A DNA stretch of 62,952 nucleotides, taken from contig NZ_CP132360.1 of the NCBI RefSeq assembly GCF_030758955.1, positions 2,680,139-2,743,090 on the forward strand. The letters are read 5' to 3'. The DNA comes from Agrococcus beijingensis. GTDB taxonomy: Bacteria > Actinomycetota > Actinomycetes > Actinomycetales > Microbacteriaceae. The translations under genes and the position numbers were made by a program. This document shows positions 26,856 through 35,021 of this stretch, one piece after another (position 1 is the stretch's first letter; the number at the start of each line of letters is the position of its first letter). Below the pieces are notes generated by a model. It saw nothing but the letters and a program-made list of their open reading frames with translations, did not search any database and was not told where the DNA came from.

Positions 26856-28298
26856 GTGGCATCCGCATCCGTTCCCGCCGTCGACAGCGCCCATCAGGCG
26901 TGGCTCGACCGCGTCGCTCTCGCAGAATCCGCCGTGCCGATCATCGGCCGGCTCTACCGGGAGCGCGATGTCGTCACCCACGTGCACGGCAAGAAGCTGG
27001 TCAACCAGTCGCCGATCGAGATCCTGAAGGCGCACAAGTGGGCTCGCCGCGTGGGCGAGAGCGTGCTGCGGGTCAACGACACGATGACGGTGCTGCGGAT
27101 CGTCGAGGAGCTCGACCTGCGCGGCATCTCGCTCGACCTCGGGCGCCTGCTGACCGATGCGCCGACCGAAGGCTTCGAGGAATGGGTGCGCGAGCACCTC
27201 GCCGACCTGCCCTCCTGGTCGCAGGACCAGCCGACCGACGTGGTGCTCTACGGCTTCGGCCGCATCGGCCGCCTGCTCGCGCGCATCCTGATCGGCCACG
27301 CCGGCAGCGGCCTGGGCCTGCGCCTGCGCGCCATCGTCGTGCGCCGGGCCGGCGACGACGACCTCGAGAAGCGCGCGAGCCTGCTGCGTCGCGACTCGGT
27401 GCACGGCGCGTTCCAGGGCACGATCGACATCGACCGCGAGGCGAACACGATCCTCGCCAACGGCACGCTGATCCAGGTCATCTACTCCGACGACCCGACC
27501 ACCGTCGACTACACCGAGCACGGCATCGACCGGGCGATCGTCGTCGACAACACCGGCCGCTGGCGCGACGAGGCGGGGCTCGCCCAGCACCTCGAGTGCC
27601 CGGGCGTCGAGCGCGTCGTGCTCACCGCCCCCGGCAAGAGCCCGCTCAAGAACATCGTCTTCGGCGTCAACCACGAGGCCATCGCCGAGACCGACCGCAT
27701 CGTGACGGCAGCGTCGTGCACGACCAACGCGATCACCCCCGTGCTGCAGGTCATCAACGACGCGTACGGCATCGAGCACGGCCACGTCGAGACCGTGCAC
27801 TCGTACACGAACGACCAGAACCTGATCGACAACTTCCACAAGGGCGCCCGCCGCGGCCGCTCGGCGGCGCTCAACATGGTGCTGACCGAGACCGGTGCCG
27901 CGAAGGCCGTCGCGAAGGCGCTGCCCGAGCTCGAGGGCAAGCTGACCGGCAACGCGATCCGCGTGCCGACGCCCGACGTGTCGATGGCGATCCTCAACCT
28001 CTCGCTCGAGCAGCCCGTCGACCGCGACGCGGTCAACGAGCTGCTGCGGCAGACGTCGCTCACCGGTGCGCTGCGCGCCCAGATCGACTTCACCGACTCG
28101 GCGGAGGTCGTCTCGACCGACTTCGTCGGCAACAACCGCGCGGGCATCGTCGACGGCCTCGCGACCATCGCGACCGGTCGACACCTGGTGCTCTACGTCT
28201 GGTACGACAACGAGTACGGCTACTCGTCGCAGGTCGTGCGCGTGATCGAGCACATGGCCGACCAGCTCGCCAAGGCGCGGCAGCTCACGCCGGCCTGA
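26856..28298 (+). CDS. glyceraldehyde-3-phosphate dehydrogenase, long form
   Basis: A 480-residue GAPDH with an N-terminal extension of about 125 residues before the Rossmann motif YGFGRIGR. The catalytic cysteine is Cys288 in AASCTTNA, and HSYTNDQN and YDNEYGYSSQV are the usual substrate and cofactor motifs. This long type corresponds to the second actinobacterial enzyme (GapB of Corynebacterium, ~480 residues), used mainly in gluconeogenesis. GTG start, probably leaderless. It stands alone, apart from pgk and tpi. Confidence 0.92.
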   Translation: MASASVPAVDSAHQAWLDRVALAESAVPIIGRLYRERDVVTHVHGKKLVNQSPIEILKAHKWARRVGESVLRVNDTMTVLRIVEELDLRGISLDLGRLLTDAPTEGFEEWVREHLADLPSWSQDQPTDVVLYGFGRIGRLLARILIGHAGSGLGLRLRAIVVRRAGDDDLEKRASLLRRDSVHGAFQGTIDIDREANTILANGTLIQVIYSDDPTTVDYTEHGIDRAIVVDNTGRWRDEAGLAQHLECPGVERVVLTAPGKSPLKNIVFGVNHEAIAETDRIVTAASCTTNAITPVLQVINDAYGIEHGHVETVHSYTNDQNLIDNFHKGARRGRSAALNMVLTETGAAKAVAKALPELEGKLTGNAIRVPTPDVSMAILNLSLEQPVDRDAVNELLRQTSLTGALRAQIDFTDSAEVVSTDFVGNNRAGIVDGLATIATGRHLVLYVWYDNEYGYSSQVVRVIEHMADQLAKARQLTPA

Positions 28299-28305
28299 CA
28301 CAGAC

Positions 28306-28350
28306 TTGCCGCCGTCGGGACTCTCCTGGGTGGAAGCCCGACGGCGGCAA
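28306..28350 (+). terminator. terminator hairpin of the GAPDH gene
   Basis: TTGCCGCCGTCGGG (28306-28319) pairs perfectly with CCCGACGGCGGCAA (28337-28350) over 14 bp with a 17-base loop, 7 bases after the stop codon. Confidence 0.75.
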
Positions 28351-28378
28351 ACCCCTCTCGCGCACCACGCGCATCCGA

Positions 28379-28384
28379 TAGCGT
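28379..28384 (+). promoter_or_regulatory. -10 element of the FBP-domain gene (leaderless)
   Basis: TAGCGT, 7 nt before the ATG at 28392. Confidence 0.45.
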
Positions 28385-28391
28385 CTTCCGC

Positions 28392-28892
28392 ATGCGCGAG
28401 GTGACGGCGGACGAGCTGCTGGGCAGCTTCGTCAACGCGACGCGGCGGGAGCTCGAGCAGCTGCCGCTGCCAGGGCTGCACGAGACCATCTGGTCGGAGC
28501 GCGAGTACCTGGGCTGGCGCGATCAGCGCTCGAGCCGGGTCGGCTACATCGTCCATTGGCGAGAGGATGCGCTGATCGGCGTGGTCGTGCGGGGCGCGCC
28601 GGGGGGTCTCCGGCCCGGCGTCGCGGCGATGTGCTCGCTCTGCCACTCGACGCAGCCGGCGACGCAGGTGCGCATGTTCACGGCGCGGCTCGCGACGCTC
28701 GACGGCGACACCGGTTCGTCGATCGGCACCTACATCTGCGACGACCTGGCGTGCTCGCACATCATCCGCAGCGGGCCGCCGCACCTGACCTCGCCCGCGA
28801 GGGTCGCAGCGCGCGGCGCCGCGATGCTCGAGCGGCTCACGCGGTTCTCGGCAAGGGTGGAGCAGGCGTCGCGCGAGGCGCGCGGGGGCTGA
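28392..28892 (+). CDS. FBP-domain protein (EF-G-binding treble-clef zinc finger)
   Basis: A 166-residue protein whose second half holds a four-cysteine zinc finger: Cys81 and Cys84 in MCSLCHS, Cys116 and Cys121 in YICDDLACSH. This is the layout of the C-terminal domain of FusB/FusC-type elongation factor G-binding proteins (FBP_C family). The N-terminal part has the short conserved region around LGWRDQRS. Relatives free EF-G from stalled ribosomes and can protect from fusidic acid; whether this one does is not known. Confidence 0.78.
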   Translation: MREVTADELLGSFVNATRRELEQLPLPGLHETIWSEREYLGWRDQRSSRVGYIVHWREDALIGVVVRGAPGGLRPGVAAMCSLCHSTQPATQVRMFTARLATLDGDTGSSIGTYICDDLACSHIIRSGPPHLTSPARVAARGAAMLERLTRFSARVEQASREARGG

Positions 28893-28922
28893 GCCGAGTC
28901 GTCACGGCGGTGTCGGATGCGC

Positions 28923-28928
28923 TAGTCT
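28923..28928 (+). promoter_or_regulatory. probable -10 element of tRNA-Pro
   Basis: TAGTCT lies 37 nt upstream of the mature 5' end, the usual distance for a tRNA promoter with a short 5' leader. Confidence 0.4.
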
Positions 28929-28965
28929 GTTGCAGTTGCCTTCGGGCGATCCGCCATGAGATCGG

Positions 28966-29039
28966 CGGGCTGTGGCGCAGCTTGGTAGCGCACCTGACTG
29001 GGGGTCAGGGGGTCGCAGGTTCAAATCCTGTCAGCCCGA
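28966..29039 (+). tRNA. tRNA-Pro (anticodon GGG)
   Basis: A 74-nt cloverleaf. The acceptor stem CGGGCTG (28966-28972) pairs with CAGCCCG (29032-29038); the D stem is GCGC/GCGC; the anticodon stem is CCTGA/TCAGG around the loop CTGGGGG with anticodon GGG at 29000-29002; the T arm contains GGTTCAAATCC. The discriminator is A29039 and CCA is not encoded. Confidence 0.97.
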
Positions 29040-29043
29040 CTGA

Positions 29044-29080
29044 AGCTCCCTCTCCACTCGCCTGGAGGGGGAGCTTTCTT
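29044..29080 (+). terminator. intrinsic terminator of tRNA-Pro
   Basis: AGCTCCCTCTCCA (29044-29056) pairs with TGGAGGGGGAGCT (29063-29075), 13 bp with one G-T pair and a six-base loop, followed by TTCTT. Confidence 0.85.
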
Positions 29081-29125
29081 CATGCCGAGACTCTTCATGC
29101 TCCGGGAGATGGCAGGATTCGGCCC

Positions 29126-29593
29126 ATGGCCGAGTCGACCGCGCAGCCAGCACCTCGCCGCTCGCCCGCGCGCACCGTCGTGCGCCTGCTGCTGGGCGCG
29201 TTCCTGCTCTTCGCCGGCACCGGCCACCTGACGTTCGCGCGCACCGAGTTCCAGGCGCAGGTTCCCGCATTCCTGCCGTTCGACCCGGATGTGACGGTCG
29301 TCGCCTCGGGCGTCGTCGAGATCGTGCTCGGGCTCGCGCTGCTGCTCGCCCGCCGACGCCGAGCGTGGGTGGGGCTGGCGACGGCGGCGTTCTTCATCGC
29401 GGTCTTCCCCGGCAACGTCGCGCAGTGGCTGGAGGCCCGCGACGGCTTCGGCCTCGACAGCGACGCGGCGCGATTCGGCAGGCTGTTCTTCCAACCCGTG
29501 CTCGTCGTCGCGGCGCTGTGGGCGACCGGCGCGTGGACCTGGCTCGTCGCTCGGCTCCGCGGTCGATCCGCAGCCTCGGGTCGCGACGCGTGA
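29126..29593 (+). CDS. DoxX-like membrane protein
   Basis: A 155-residue protein with four predicted membrane helices (about residues 17-36, 55-74, 80-98 and 122-144). LLGAFLLFAGTGHLTFARTEF and ASGVVEIVLGLALLL fit the DoxX/DoxD-like family, small quinone-associated membrane proteins of uncertain role. ATG at 29126 has a CAGGAT hexamer 7 nt upstream. It starts 46 bases after the tRNA terminator. Confidence 0.78.
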   Translation: MAESTAQPAPRRSPARTVVRLLLGAFLLFAGTGHLTFARTEFQAQVPAFLPFDPDVTVVASGVVEIVLGLALLLARRRRAWVGLATAAFFIAVFPGNVAQWLEARDGFGLDSDAARFGRLFFQPVLVVAALWATGAWTWLVARLRGRSAASGRDA

Positions 29594-29674
29594 CGCGCTG
29601 CCGTCCCCCCGATGCCTCGCTTCGCAGGCGAGGCGTGGATGATGGCCCACATCGAATCCGGTGAGGAGAGCATC

Positions 29675-30382
29675 ATGACGGATCAGCCGACCACCGAGCG
29701 GGCGGCGCTGCAGCGGCCGACGCGCCGCTGGATCACGCGGCCGGTGCTCAGCGCGGTCATCGCGTCGAGCTTCGCCGTCGCGCTGCTGCTCGCCATCGTC
29801 TACCGCGAGAGCTTCAAGCCGTTCGGGTTCGAGGCCGAGTGGATGGACGGGCTGGTCGCGCTCCGGTCGCCGTTCTGGGATGTGCCCGCCTTCGTCTTCG
29901 ACCTGCTGGGCGGCGGCATCATCGCCACCTTCGTGCTGCCGGTCGTCGTCGCGGGAGCGCTGCTGCTGTGGCGGCGCCGCTGGGCCGCCGTCTACTTCCT
30001 GGTCGCGTCGATCCTCACCGGCATCGTCGTGCAGCTCATCAAGCACGCGGTGGGCCGTGAGCGGCCGCTCGACATCCTCGTCGCGGCCGACTTCGGATCG
30101 TTCCCCTCGGGCCACTCCGCCAACGCTGCGCTGCTCGCGGTGACGATGGGTCTCATCCTGCGGCGCTGGTGGGTGTGGCTCGCCGGCGCCGCCTACACCG
30201 TGGCGATGATGGTGAGCCGCACCTATCTCGGCGCGCACTGGATCTCGGACACGATCGGCGGCGTGCTCGTGGCCGCCGGAGTCTCGATCGCCCTCTGGGA
30301 GCTGCTCTACGGCCGTCTGGAGGCAGAGCGCAAGGCCCAGCATCCGCCGGTGTGGTCGACCCCGGTCAGTCCTCGGGGATGA
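29675..30382 (+). CDS. PAP2-family lipid phosphatase
   Basis: A 235-residue, five- to six-helix membrane phosphatase. The three catalytic motifs are KHAVGRERP, FPSGHSANA and SRTYLGAHWISD. Members remove phosphate from undecaprenyl pyrophosphate, phosphatidic acid or phosphatidylglycerol phosphate; the substrate here is open. The ATG at 29675 follows GGTGAGGAGAG; the frame is open upstream but without such a site. Its 3' end overlaps that of the opposite PAP2 gene by 17 bases. Confidence 0.9.
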   Translation: MTDQPTTERAALQRPTRRWITRPVLSAVIASSFAVALLLAIVYRESFKPFGFEAEWMDGLVALRSPFWDVPAFVFDLLGGGIIATFVLPVVVAGALLLWRRRWAAVYFLVASILTGIVVQLIKHAVGRERPLDILVAADFGSFPSGHSANAALLAVTMGLILRRWWVWLAGAAYTVAMMVSRTYLGAHWISDTIGGVLVAAGVSIALWELLYGRLEAERKAQHPPVWSTPVSPRG

Positions 30383-31139
30383 TCGGCTCGGACTCGACCT
30401 CTTCGCCGGGGATCTTCGCCGTGCGCCAGGTGTCGATGGCGATGACGCAGCCGACGATCGCCATCGAGAGTGCGAACGACGCCGCAACGTCGCTCAGGTA
30501 GTGGTAGCCGAGGTAGATGCGCCCCGCTCCCTGCACCACGACCACGACGATCGCGATCGTCACCGCGATCGCGGTGAACCGCTTCTTCTGGATCCGGCTC
30601 GCCAGCAGGAACGCGAGGATCAGGAAGAAGTCGGATGTGCCCAGCACGTGCCCGGAGGGGAACGAGAACGTGTCGTCGGGTCCGAACAGCATGTCGTCGA
30701 CGGGCGGCCGAGGGTGCTGCACGATCGGTGCGATGGTGAGCGCGAGGACGACGCCGGTCAGCATGCCGCCGGCCAGCAGCAGCGGGCGCCAGAGGTGCTT
30801 CGCGGTGATCGCCCAGATCACGACGACCGCGAGCACGATGATGGGCAGCGCGATCGGCCCGAAGACGACCGCCATCACGATGTGGAAGGCGGTCGCGTCG
30901 GGCGAGCGGAAGGAGTCGAACCAGGCGTCGACCGGCTCGTCGAGCCGCGCGAAGCCGGTCTGCGTCAGCACGCCGAGCAGCAGCACGGCGAACGCGATGA
31001 GCCCCACGACCACCAGCACGGCCGCGGTGATGTAGAGGCGCCGTCGTGCGGCGGGCTCGACGAGTCGCTCCTCGACGATGAAGCGCTCGTTCCACTCGCG
31101 GAGCCGCTGCCGTCGCGTGCTGGTCGATCCGGTCACCAT
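30366..31139 (-). CDS. PAP2-family lipid phosphatase, second copy
   Basis: A 257-residue membrane phosphatase with about six helices and motifs IVQHPRPP (first motif, with the usual Lys less clear), FPSGHVLGT and GRIYLGYHYLSD. It is only distantly similar to the PAP2 protein encoded convergently, so this is not a recent duplication. The two stop regions overlap by 17 bases. It has an extended charged N-terminus of ~30 residues before the first helix. Confidence 0.88.
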   Translation of the reverse strand: MVTGSTSTRRQRLREWNERFIVEERLVEPAARRRLYITAAVLVVVGLIAFAVLLLGVLTQTGFARLDEPVDAWFDSFRSPDATAFHIVMAVVFGPIALPIIVLAVVVIWAITAKHLWRPLLLAGGMLTGVVLALTIAPIVQHPRPPVDDMLFGPDDTFSFPSGHVLGTSDFFLILAFLLASRIQKKRFTAIAVTIAIVVVVVQGAGRIYLGYHYLSDVAASFALSMAIVGCVIAIDTWRTAKIPGEEVESEPIIPED

Positions 31140-31294
31140 GCGTCCCTCCGCTGCCCGAGCTCCTGCGCGGGCAGTGCTCGATCATGGCACGGGAGTGCGC
31201 GTGGACGCGCCATTGTCGCGCCCGCACCGCAGGGCTACGGTGAGCGTGAGCCCCGCCGGGGCCGTCGTGCAGAGTCGCAGGAAGGGAAGCCCGG

Positions 31295-31624
31295 ATGCCG
31301 AAGTACCTCGTGCTCTATCACGCCGATGTCAGCGCGGAGCAGCAGATGCAGCAGTCGCCCGAGGAGGGCCAGGCCGAGATGCAGGAGTGGATGGCGTGGG
31401 CCGAGAGCGCCGGTCAGGCGATCGTCGACCTCGGCACGCCGCTCGGCAACGGGCGCACCGTCGGGGGGTCCGGAGCCGGTGCTTCGTCGTCGTCGACCGT
31501 GGCCGGCTACTCGATGCTCGACGCTGCCGACGCCGACGCGGCCGCAGCGCTCATGCAGAGCCACCCGCACCTGAAGACGGGCACCATCGAAGTGCTGGAG
31601 GCGCTCGAGATCCCCGGGATGTGA
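31295..31624 (+). CDS. YCII-related protein (YciI/DGPF type)
   Basis: A 109-residue ferredoxin-like fold protein of the YCII family. It starts KYLVLYHADVS, has an internal Ser/Ala-rich loop, and ends IEVLEALEIPGM. Some relatives are dimeric enzymes or accessory domains of sigma-factor regulons; no function can be given. The ATG follows GGAAGGGA. Confidence 0.78.
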   Translation: MPKYLVLYHADVSAEQQMQQSPEEGQAEMQEWMAWAESAGQAIVDLGTPLGNGRTVGGSGAGASSSSTVAGYSMLDAADADAAAALMQSHPHLKTGTIEVLEALEIPGM

Positions 31625-31634
31625 GGCGGCGAGG

Positions 31635-32249
31635 CTACGCGTCGTCGCCCAGCAGCTTCGCCCAGGCCTCGACGAGCACGTCCATCGCCGGGTCGTCGTC
31701 GATGCTCCAGCCGTGGCGGATCCAGTGCTGGTTGGCGCGGTCGAGCATCTCGAACGCCAGCACGCCGCGGAAGTGCCGTGACTCGCGCGGGAAGCGGTCG
31801 GCGGCGTCGAGACCCTCGCAGATGTCGCCGACGACCTCCTCCGACCACGTGTCGACCAGCTCGCGGATCTCGGGCTCGACGGCCGCAGCGACGTTGGCCG
31901 AGACGATGTAGGGGCGGATGACGGGCCAGCGGGCTGCCTGCTCGCGCAGCCAGGCGTCGATCGCCACAGGCGAGCCGTCGCGCACGACGTCGATGAGTGC
32001 TGCCGCGGTGCTGTGGCGCGCGGCGGACTCATGCCGCTCGAGGATGACGTTCAGCCGGTCGATGAGGGCGGCCATGATCGCGCGGCGCGACGGGAAGTGC
32101 GCGTAGAACGTCACGCGCGTGGTGCCTGCCGCTGCGGCGATGTCGTCGATCGTCGTGGCGGCGTAGCCCTTGGCCTCGAACTGCTCGAGGGCGGTGTCGA
32201 GCAGCCGCTGACGGGTCTGCTCCTTCTGCTCGACGCGGAGGTTGGCCAT
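31635..32249 (-). CDS. TetR-family transcriptional regulator
   Basis: A 204-residue repressor with an N-terminal helix-turn-helix (TTIDDIAAAAGTTRVTFYAHF, about residues 31-51) and a ligand-binding domain after residue 60. It begins 10 bases after the ferredoxin reductase stop and has its own leaderless -10 hexamer TAGGCT. The likely target is the divergent P450/phosphotriesterase control region, where a TTAC-N5-GTAA palindrome is found. The ligand is unknown. Confidence 0.9.
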   Translation of the reverse strand: MANLRVEQKEQTRQRLLDTALEQFEAKGYAATTIDDIAAAAGTTRVTFYAHFPSRRAIMAALIDRLNVILERHESAARHSTAAALIDVVRDGSPVAIDAWLREQAARWPVIRPYIVSANVAAAVEPEIRELVDTWSEEVVGDICEGLDAADRFPRESRHFRGVLAFEMLDRANQHWIRHGWSIDDDPAMDVLVEAWAKLLGDDA

Positions 32250-32255
32250 TGCTCG

Positions 32256-32261
32256 AGCCTA
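32256..32261 (-). promoter_or_regulatory. -10 element of the tetR gene (leaderless)
   Basis: TAGGCT on the minus strand, 6 nt before the ATG, at the end of the ferredoxin reductase gene. It allows tetR to be expressed independently of the P450 operon. Confidence 0.5.
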
Positions 32262-33443
32262 GCGATCGACGGTGCCGCAGCACTGGCAGTCGGCGGCTGC
32301 CGGAGCGTCGCCCAGCCGCCGAAGGCGGGGGATGGGGATGCGGAAGTTCACCGAGACCGCGGTGCCGGTGCCGCCGGGGTGGCGCCAGCGCAGCAGCGCG
32401 GGCGCGTCGGCCGCTCCGCCTTCGAGCACCTCGGGCTCGCCGATCAGCGGGGTCGGGCCCGCGACCCGGATGTTCAGGCCGAACTGCTCGGTCCAGAAGT
32501 ACGGCTGCGCGCGCAGCTCGGCAGCCTCGTCGCCGTGCAGCAGCGCCGCCGCGCCGATGCGCGCCTGCTCGATCGCGCTGTTCCAGAGGGGGCTGCGGGC
32601 GTGCCCGATCGGGGTCGGCACCGCGGCCACATCGCCGGCGGCGACGATCTCGTCGCGCAGCCTGCCGCGCGAGTCGACCGCGAGGGCATGGCCCAGCATC
32701 GGCAGGCCGCTGCCCAAGAGCCAGTCGGTGCTCGGGATGTCGCCGACGGCCGAGACGACCAGGTCGCCGTCGACGGCGCTGCCGTCGGCGAGCTCGACCA
32801 CCGAGCGGCCGCCTCGCTCGACGACGCGCGCCGCGCCGGTCAGCACGACCTTCAGGGCGTGCGCGAGGGCCGCGCGCAGGATGCGCTCGCCCAGGTGCGC
32901 GCCGAGGTGCCGCGCCATCGGGGGAGCGTTGGTGACCAGCGTCACGCGGCAGCCCGCCTCGAGCGCGCCCGAGGCGACCTCCATGCCGAGCGGGCCGCCG
33001 CCGACGATCACGAGGTCGGGGCGGTCGACGAGGCGGGCGCGCAGCAGGTGCGCGTCGTCCAGCGTGCGCAGCACCAGCTCGTCGTCGAGGCTGCCCAGCC
33101 GTCGCGCTCGCGAGCCGCTCGCGATGACCAGCCCGTCGTACTCCAGCGCCGAGCCGTCGTCGAGCGACAGTCGTCGGCGCTCCACGTCGAGCCCCGCCGC
33201 GGCGACGCCGAGCAGCTCGGTGGCACCGTGATCGGGTGCGGGCAGCAGATGCGCGTCGAGGTCGGCGTCGGAGCGCAGCAGCGCCTTCGACAGCGCCGGT
33301 CGGCTGTACGCGGCGCGCGCCTCGGCGCCGATGATCGTCAGCTCGCCGTCGAAGCCGCCGGCGCGGAGCGAGTCTGCTGCCGTGAGCCCGGCCACGCCGT
33401 TGCCGACGACGACGATGCGGCGCAGCGCGGGGGCGGCCGTCAT
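32259..33443 (-). CDS. ferredoxin--NAD(P)+ reductase of a P450 system
   Basis: A 394-residue FAD-dependent pyridine nucleotide-disulfide type reductase, like putidaredoxin reductase. VVVGNGVAGLTAADSL is the FAD-binding fold near residue 10, IVGGGPLGMEVA the NADH fold near residue 145, and VAAGDVAAVP the second FAD motif. It passes electrons from NAD(P)H to the small ferredoxin encoded just upstream, whose stop overlaps its ATG by 4 bases. Third gene of the P450-ferredoxin-reductase set. Confidence 0.93.
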   Translation of the reverse strand: MTAAPALRRIVVVGNGVAGLTAADSLRAGGFDGELTIIGAEARAAYSRPALSKALLRSDADLDAHLLPAPDHGATELLGVAAAGLDVERRRLSLDDGSALEYDGLVIASGSRARRLGSLDDELVLRTLDDAHLLRARLVDRPDLVIVGGGPLGMEVASGALEAGCRVTLVTNAPPMARHLGAHLGERILRAALAHALKVVLTGAARVVERGGRSVVELADGSAVDGDLVVSAVGDIPSTDWLLGSGLPMLGHALAVDSRGRLRDEIVAAGDVAAVPTPIGHARSPLWNSAIEQARIGAAALLHGDEAAELRAQPYFWTEQFGLNIRVAGPTPLIGEPEVLEGGAADAPALLRWRHPGGTGTAVSVNFRIPIPRLRRLGDAPAAADCQCCGTVDR

Positions 33444-33631
33444 CCTGCGAGGCGCAGCGCGGCGACCGGGCAGATGCGCACGGCGGCGCGCGCGCGTTCG
33501 AGCGCCTCGTCGCCGAGCTCCTCCACGTCGAAGACGACCTCGCCGTCGTCGTCGAGGTGCAGCAGGTCGGGCGCGGCCTCCTCGCAGAGGCCGTGGCCCT
33601 CGCACCGGGGACGGTCGATCTCGAGCTTCAT
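33440..33631 (-). CDS. P450-type ferredoxin (probably 3Fe-4S)
   Basis: A 63-residue ferredoxin with Cys10, Cys16 and Cys54 (RCEGHGLC ... RICPVAAL) and His13 in place of the second cysteine of a four-cysteine site. This C-x2-H-x2-C...CP pattern is known from ferredoxins that serve actinobacterial cytochromes P450. It carries electrons from the reductase to the P450. Very acidic middle part. It starts 11 bases after the P450 stop. Confidence 0.93.
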   Translation of the reverse strand: MKLEIDRPRCEGHGLCEEAAPDLLHLDDDGEVVFDVEELGDEALERARAAVRICPVAALRLAG

Positions 33632-33642
33632 GCTGGTTCCTC

Positions 33643-34821
33643 TCATGCCGGCACGACGTCGAGCACGTCGAGGTGCTCGATCGAGCGGGTGATGTTGCTG
33701 GGCTCGCGCTTCTCGTCGCCGAGGCGGTACGAGGCGACGTGCTGCGCGAGCGCGGTGATGACCGCGTGCCCCTCCATGCGGGCGAGGCCCTGGCCGGCGC
33801 AGCCGTGCGGGCCGTAGCCGAACGACAGGTGGTCGACGGGGTTGCGCGTGACATCGAAGGCGTCGGCGTCGGCGTAGTGCCGCTCGTCGTGGTTGCCGGA
33901 GCCGAGCAGGATCGCGACGTGGGCGCCCGCCGGGATCACGGCACCGTCGATCTCGACCTCGCGGGTGGTGCGCCGGCCCCAGGCGTGGATCGGCACCCAG
34001 TAGCGCAGCACCTCCGCGAAGGCGGCGGGCACGAGCGACGGGTCGTCGCGCACCAGCGCGAACTGCTCGGGGTGGCGCCCGAAGAGGGCGACGATGTTGC
34101 CGATCGCGGCGACCGTGGTGTCGACGCCGGCACCGAGGTACTGGTGGATGATGTGGCCGGCCGAGCCCTCGGGGATCTCGCCGCGCGCCTCGGCGTCGAA
34201 GATGCCGCGGCCGATCGAGCCCTCGGCGAGTTGGTCGGCGGTCACCTGGCTGCACCAGCCGTAGAGCTCTCCCGCGATCGGGAAGCTCTCCATGGTGCGC
34301 TGGTTCATCGGGCCGATCACCTGCATGGCCGCCTGGCCCCAGCGCAGCATGTTGGCCTTGACCTCGCCGGTGAAGCCGATCAGATCGGCGACGACCTCGA
34401 GCGGCAGCTCGCGGGCGAGCGCGTCGATGGCCTCGAAGTCGCCTCCGGCAGCCAGCTTCGCGACGAGCGCGTCGGCCTTCTCGGCGACCTGGCTCTGCAT
34501 GCCGCGCAGCGCGCGGGGCGTGAGGTTGGCCGACAGGGCTGCGCGCAGCTGCGTGTGCATCGGCGGGTCGGAGGCGAGCGACGTGCCCTGCAGCGCGTCG
34601 TTGACGCCGTCGTTGAAGCCGATCGCCTTGACCGACGAGAAGGTCTCCGGGTCGCCGAGCGCCTCTCGGATCGCGTCGTACCGGGTGAGGGCGTACACGT
34701 CGTTGACGGGCAGGTGCACGACGGCGCCGAGCTCGCGCAGGGCTGCGTACGTGGGGTAGGGATCGGTCAGGATCTCGTCGGCGAACAGGTCGATGTCCGA
34801 CGTGGCGGGTGCAGTGCCCAT
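33643..34821 (-). CDS. cytochrome P450
   Basis: A 392-residue soluble bacterial P450 monooxygenase. The heme-ligand loop is FGYGPHGCAGQ with Cys341, the ExxR pair is EVLR, and the I-helix oxygen-binding motif is GAGVDTT. The ATG at 34821 is chosen because GAGGAGGAGCC precedes it and the P450 fold starts soon after; the open frame upstream has no ribosome site. It heads the P450-ferredoxin-reductase operon and diverges from the phosphotriesterase operon. Substrate unknown. Confidence 0.94.
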   Translation of the reverse strand: MGTAPATSDIDLFADEILTDPYPTYAALRELGAVVHLPVNDVYALTRYDAIREALGDPETFSSVKAIGFNDGVNDALQGTSLASDPPMHTQLRAALSANLTPRALRGMQSQVAEKADALVAKLAAGGDFEAIDALARELPLEVVADLIGFTGEVKANMLRWGQAAMQVIGPMNQRTMESFPIAGELYGWCSQVTADQLAEGSIGRGIFDAEARGEIPEGSAGHIIHQYLGAGVDTTVAAIGNIVALFGRHPEQFALVRDDPSLVPAAFAEVLRYWVPIHAWGRRTTREVEIDGAVIPAGAHVAILLGSGNHDERHYADADAFDVTRNPVDHLSFGYGPHGCAGQGLARMEGHAVITALAQHVASYRLGDEKREPSNITRSIEHLDVLDVVPA

Positions 34822-34859
34822 GGCTCCTCCTCGGCCGCTGTCTCCGTCGACAGTTCGGC

Positions 34860-34872
34860 TTACACTCAGTAA
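34860..34872. promoter_or_regulatory. candidate TetR operator (TTAC-N5-GTAA)
   Basis: TTAC-ACTCA-GTAA, 39 bp upstream of the P450 start. A second GTAAA half-site lies at 34948-34952 in the rightward promoter. Confidence 0.45.
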
Positions 34873-34937
34873 AGCGAACGCCGACGCGATGCGCAAGTGG
34901 CGGCCTCCACGGCCCGGATGCGCCGCGCCGATCTCGC

Positions 34938-34966
34938 TTGACAGGCTGTAAACCAAATGTCAGGAT
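34938..34966 (+). promoter_or_regulatory. promoter of the phosphotriesterase operon
   Basis: TTGACA at 34938-34943 with a 17-bp spacer to CAGGAT at 34961-34966. The arms TGACA (34939-34943) and TGTCA (34958-34962) flank the spacer as a gapped palindrome, which may be a regulator site. Confidence 0.6.
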
Positions 34967-35021
34967 GGCGGCGATCGCACCGGAGCATCCGGCGATCGGC
35001 ACTCAACGGAGAGGCTTCTCA

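Noticed and set aside
28966..29080. tRNA-Pro as an attachment site of an integrated element
   Set aside because: No integrase gene nearby and no second copy of the tRNA 3' end noticed downstream in the window.
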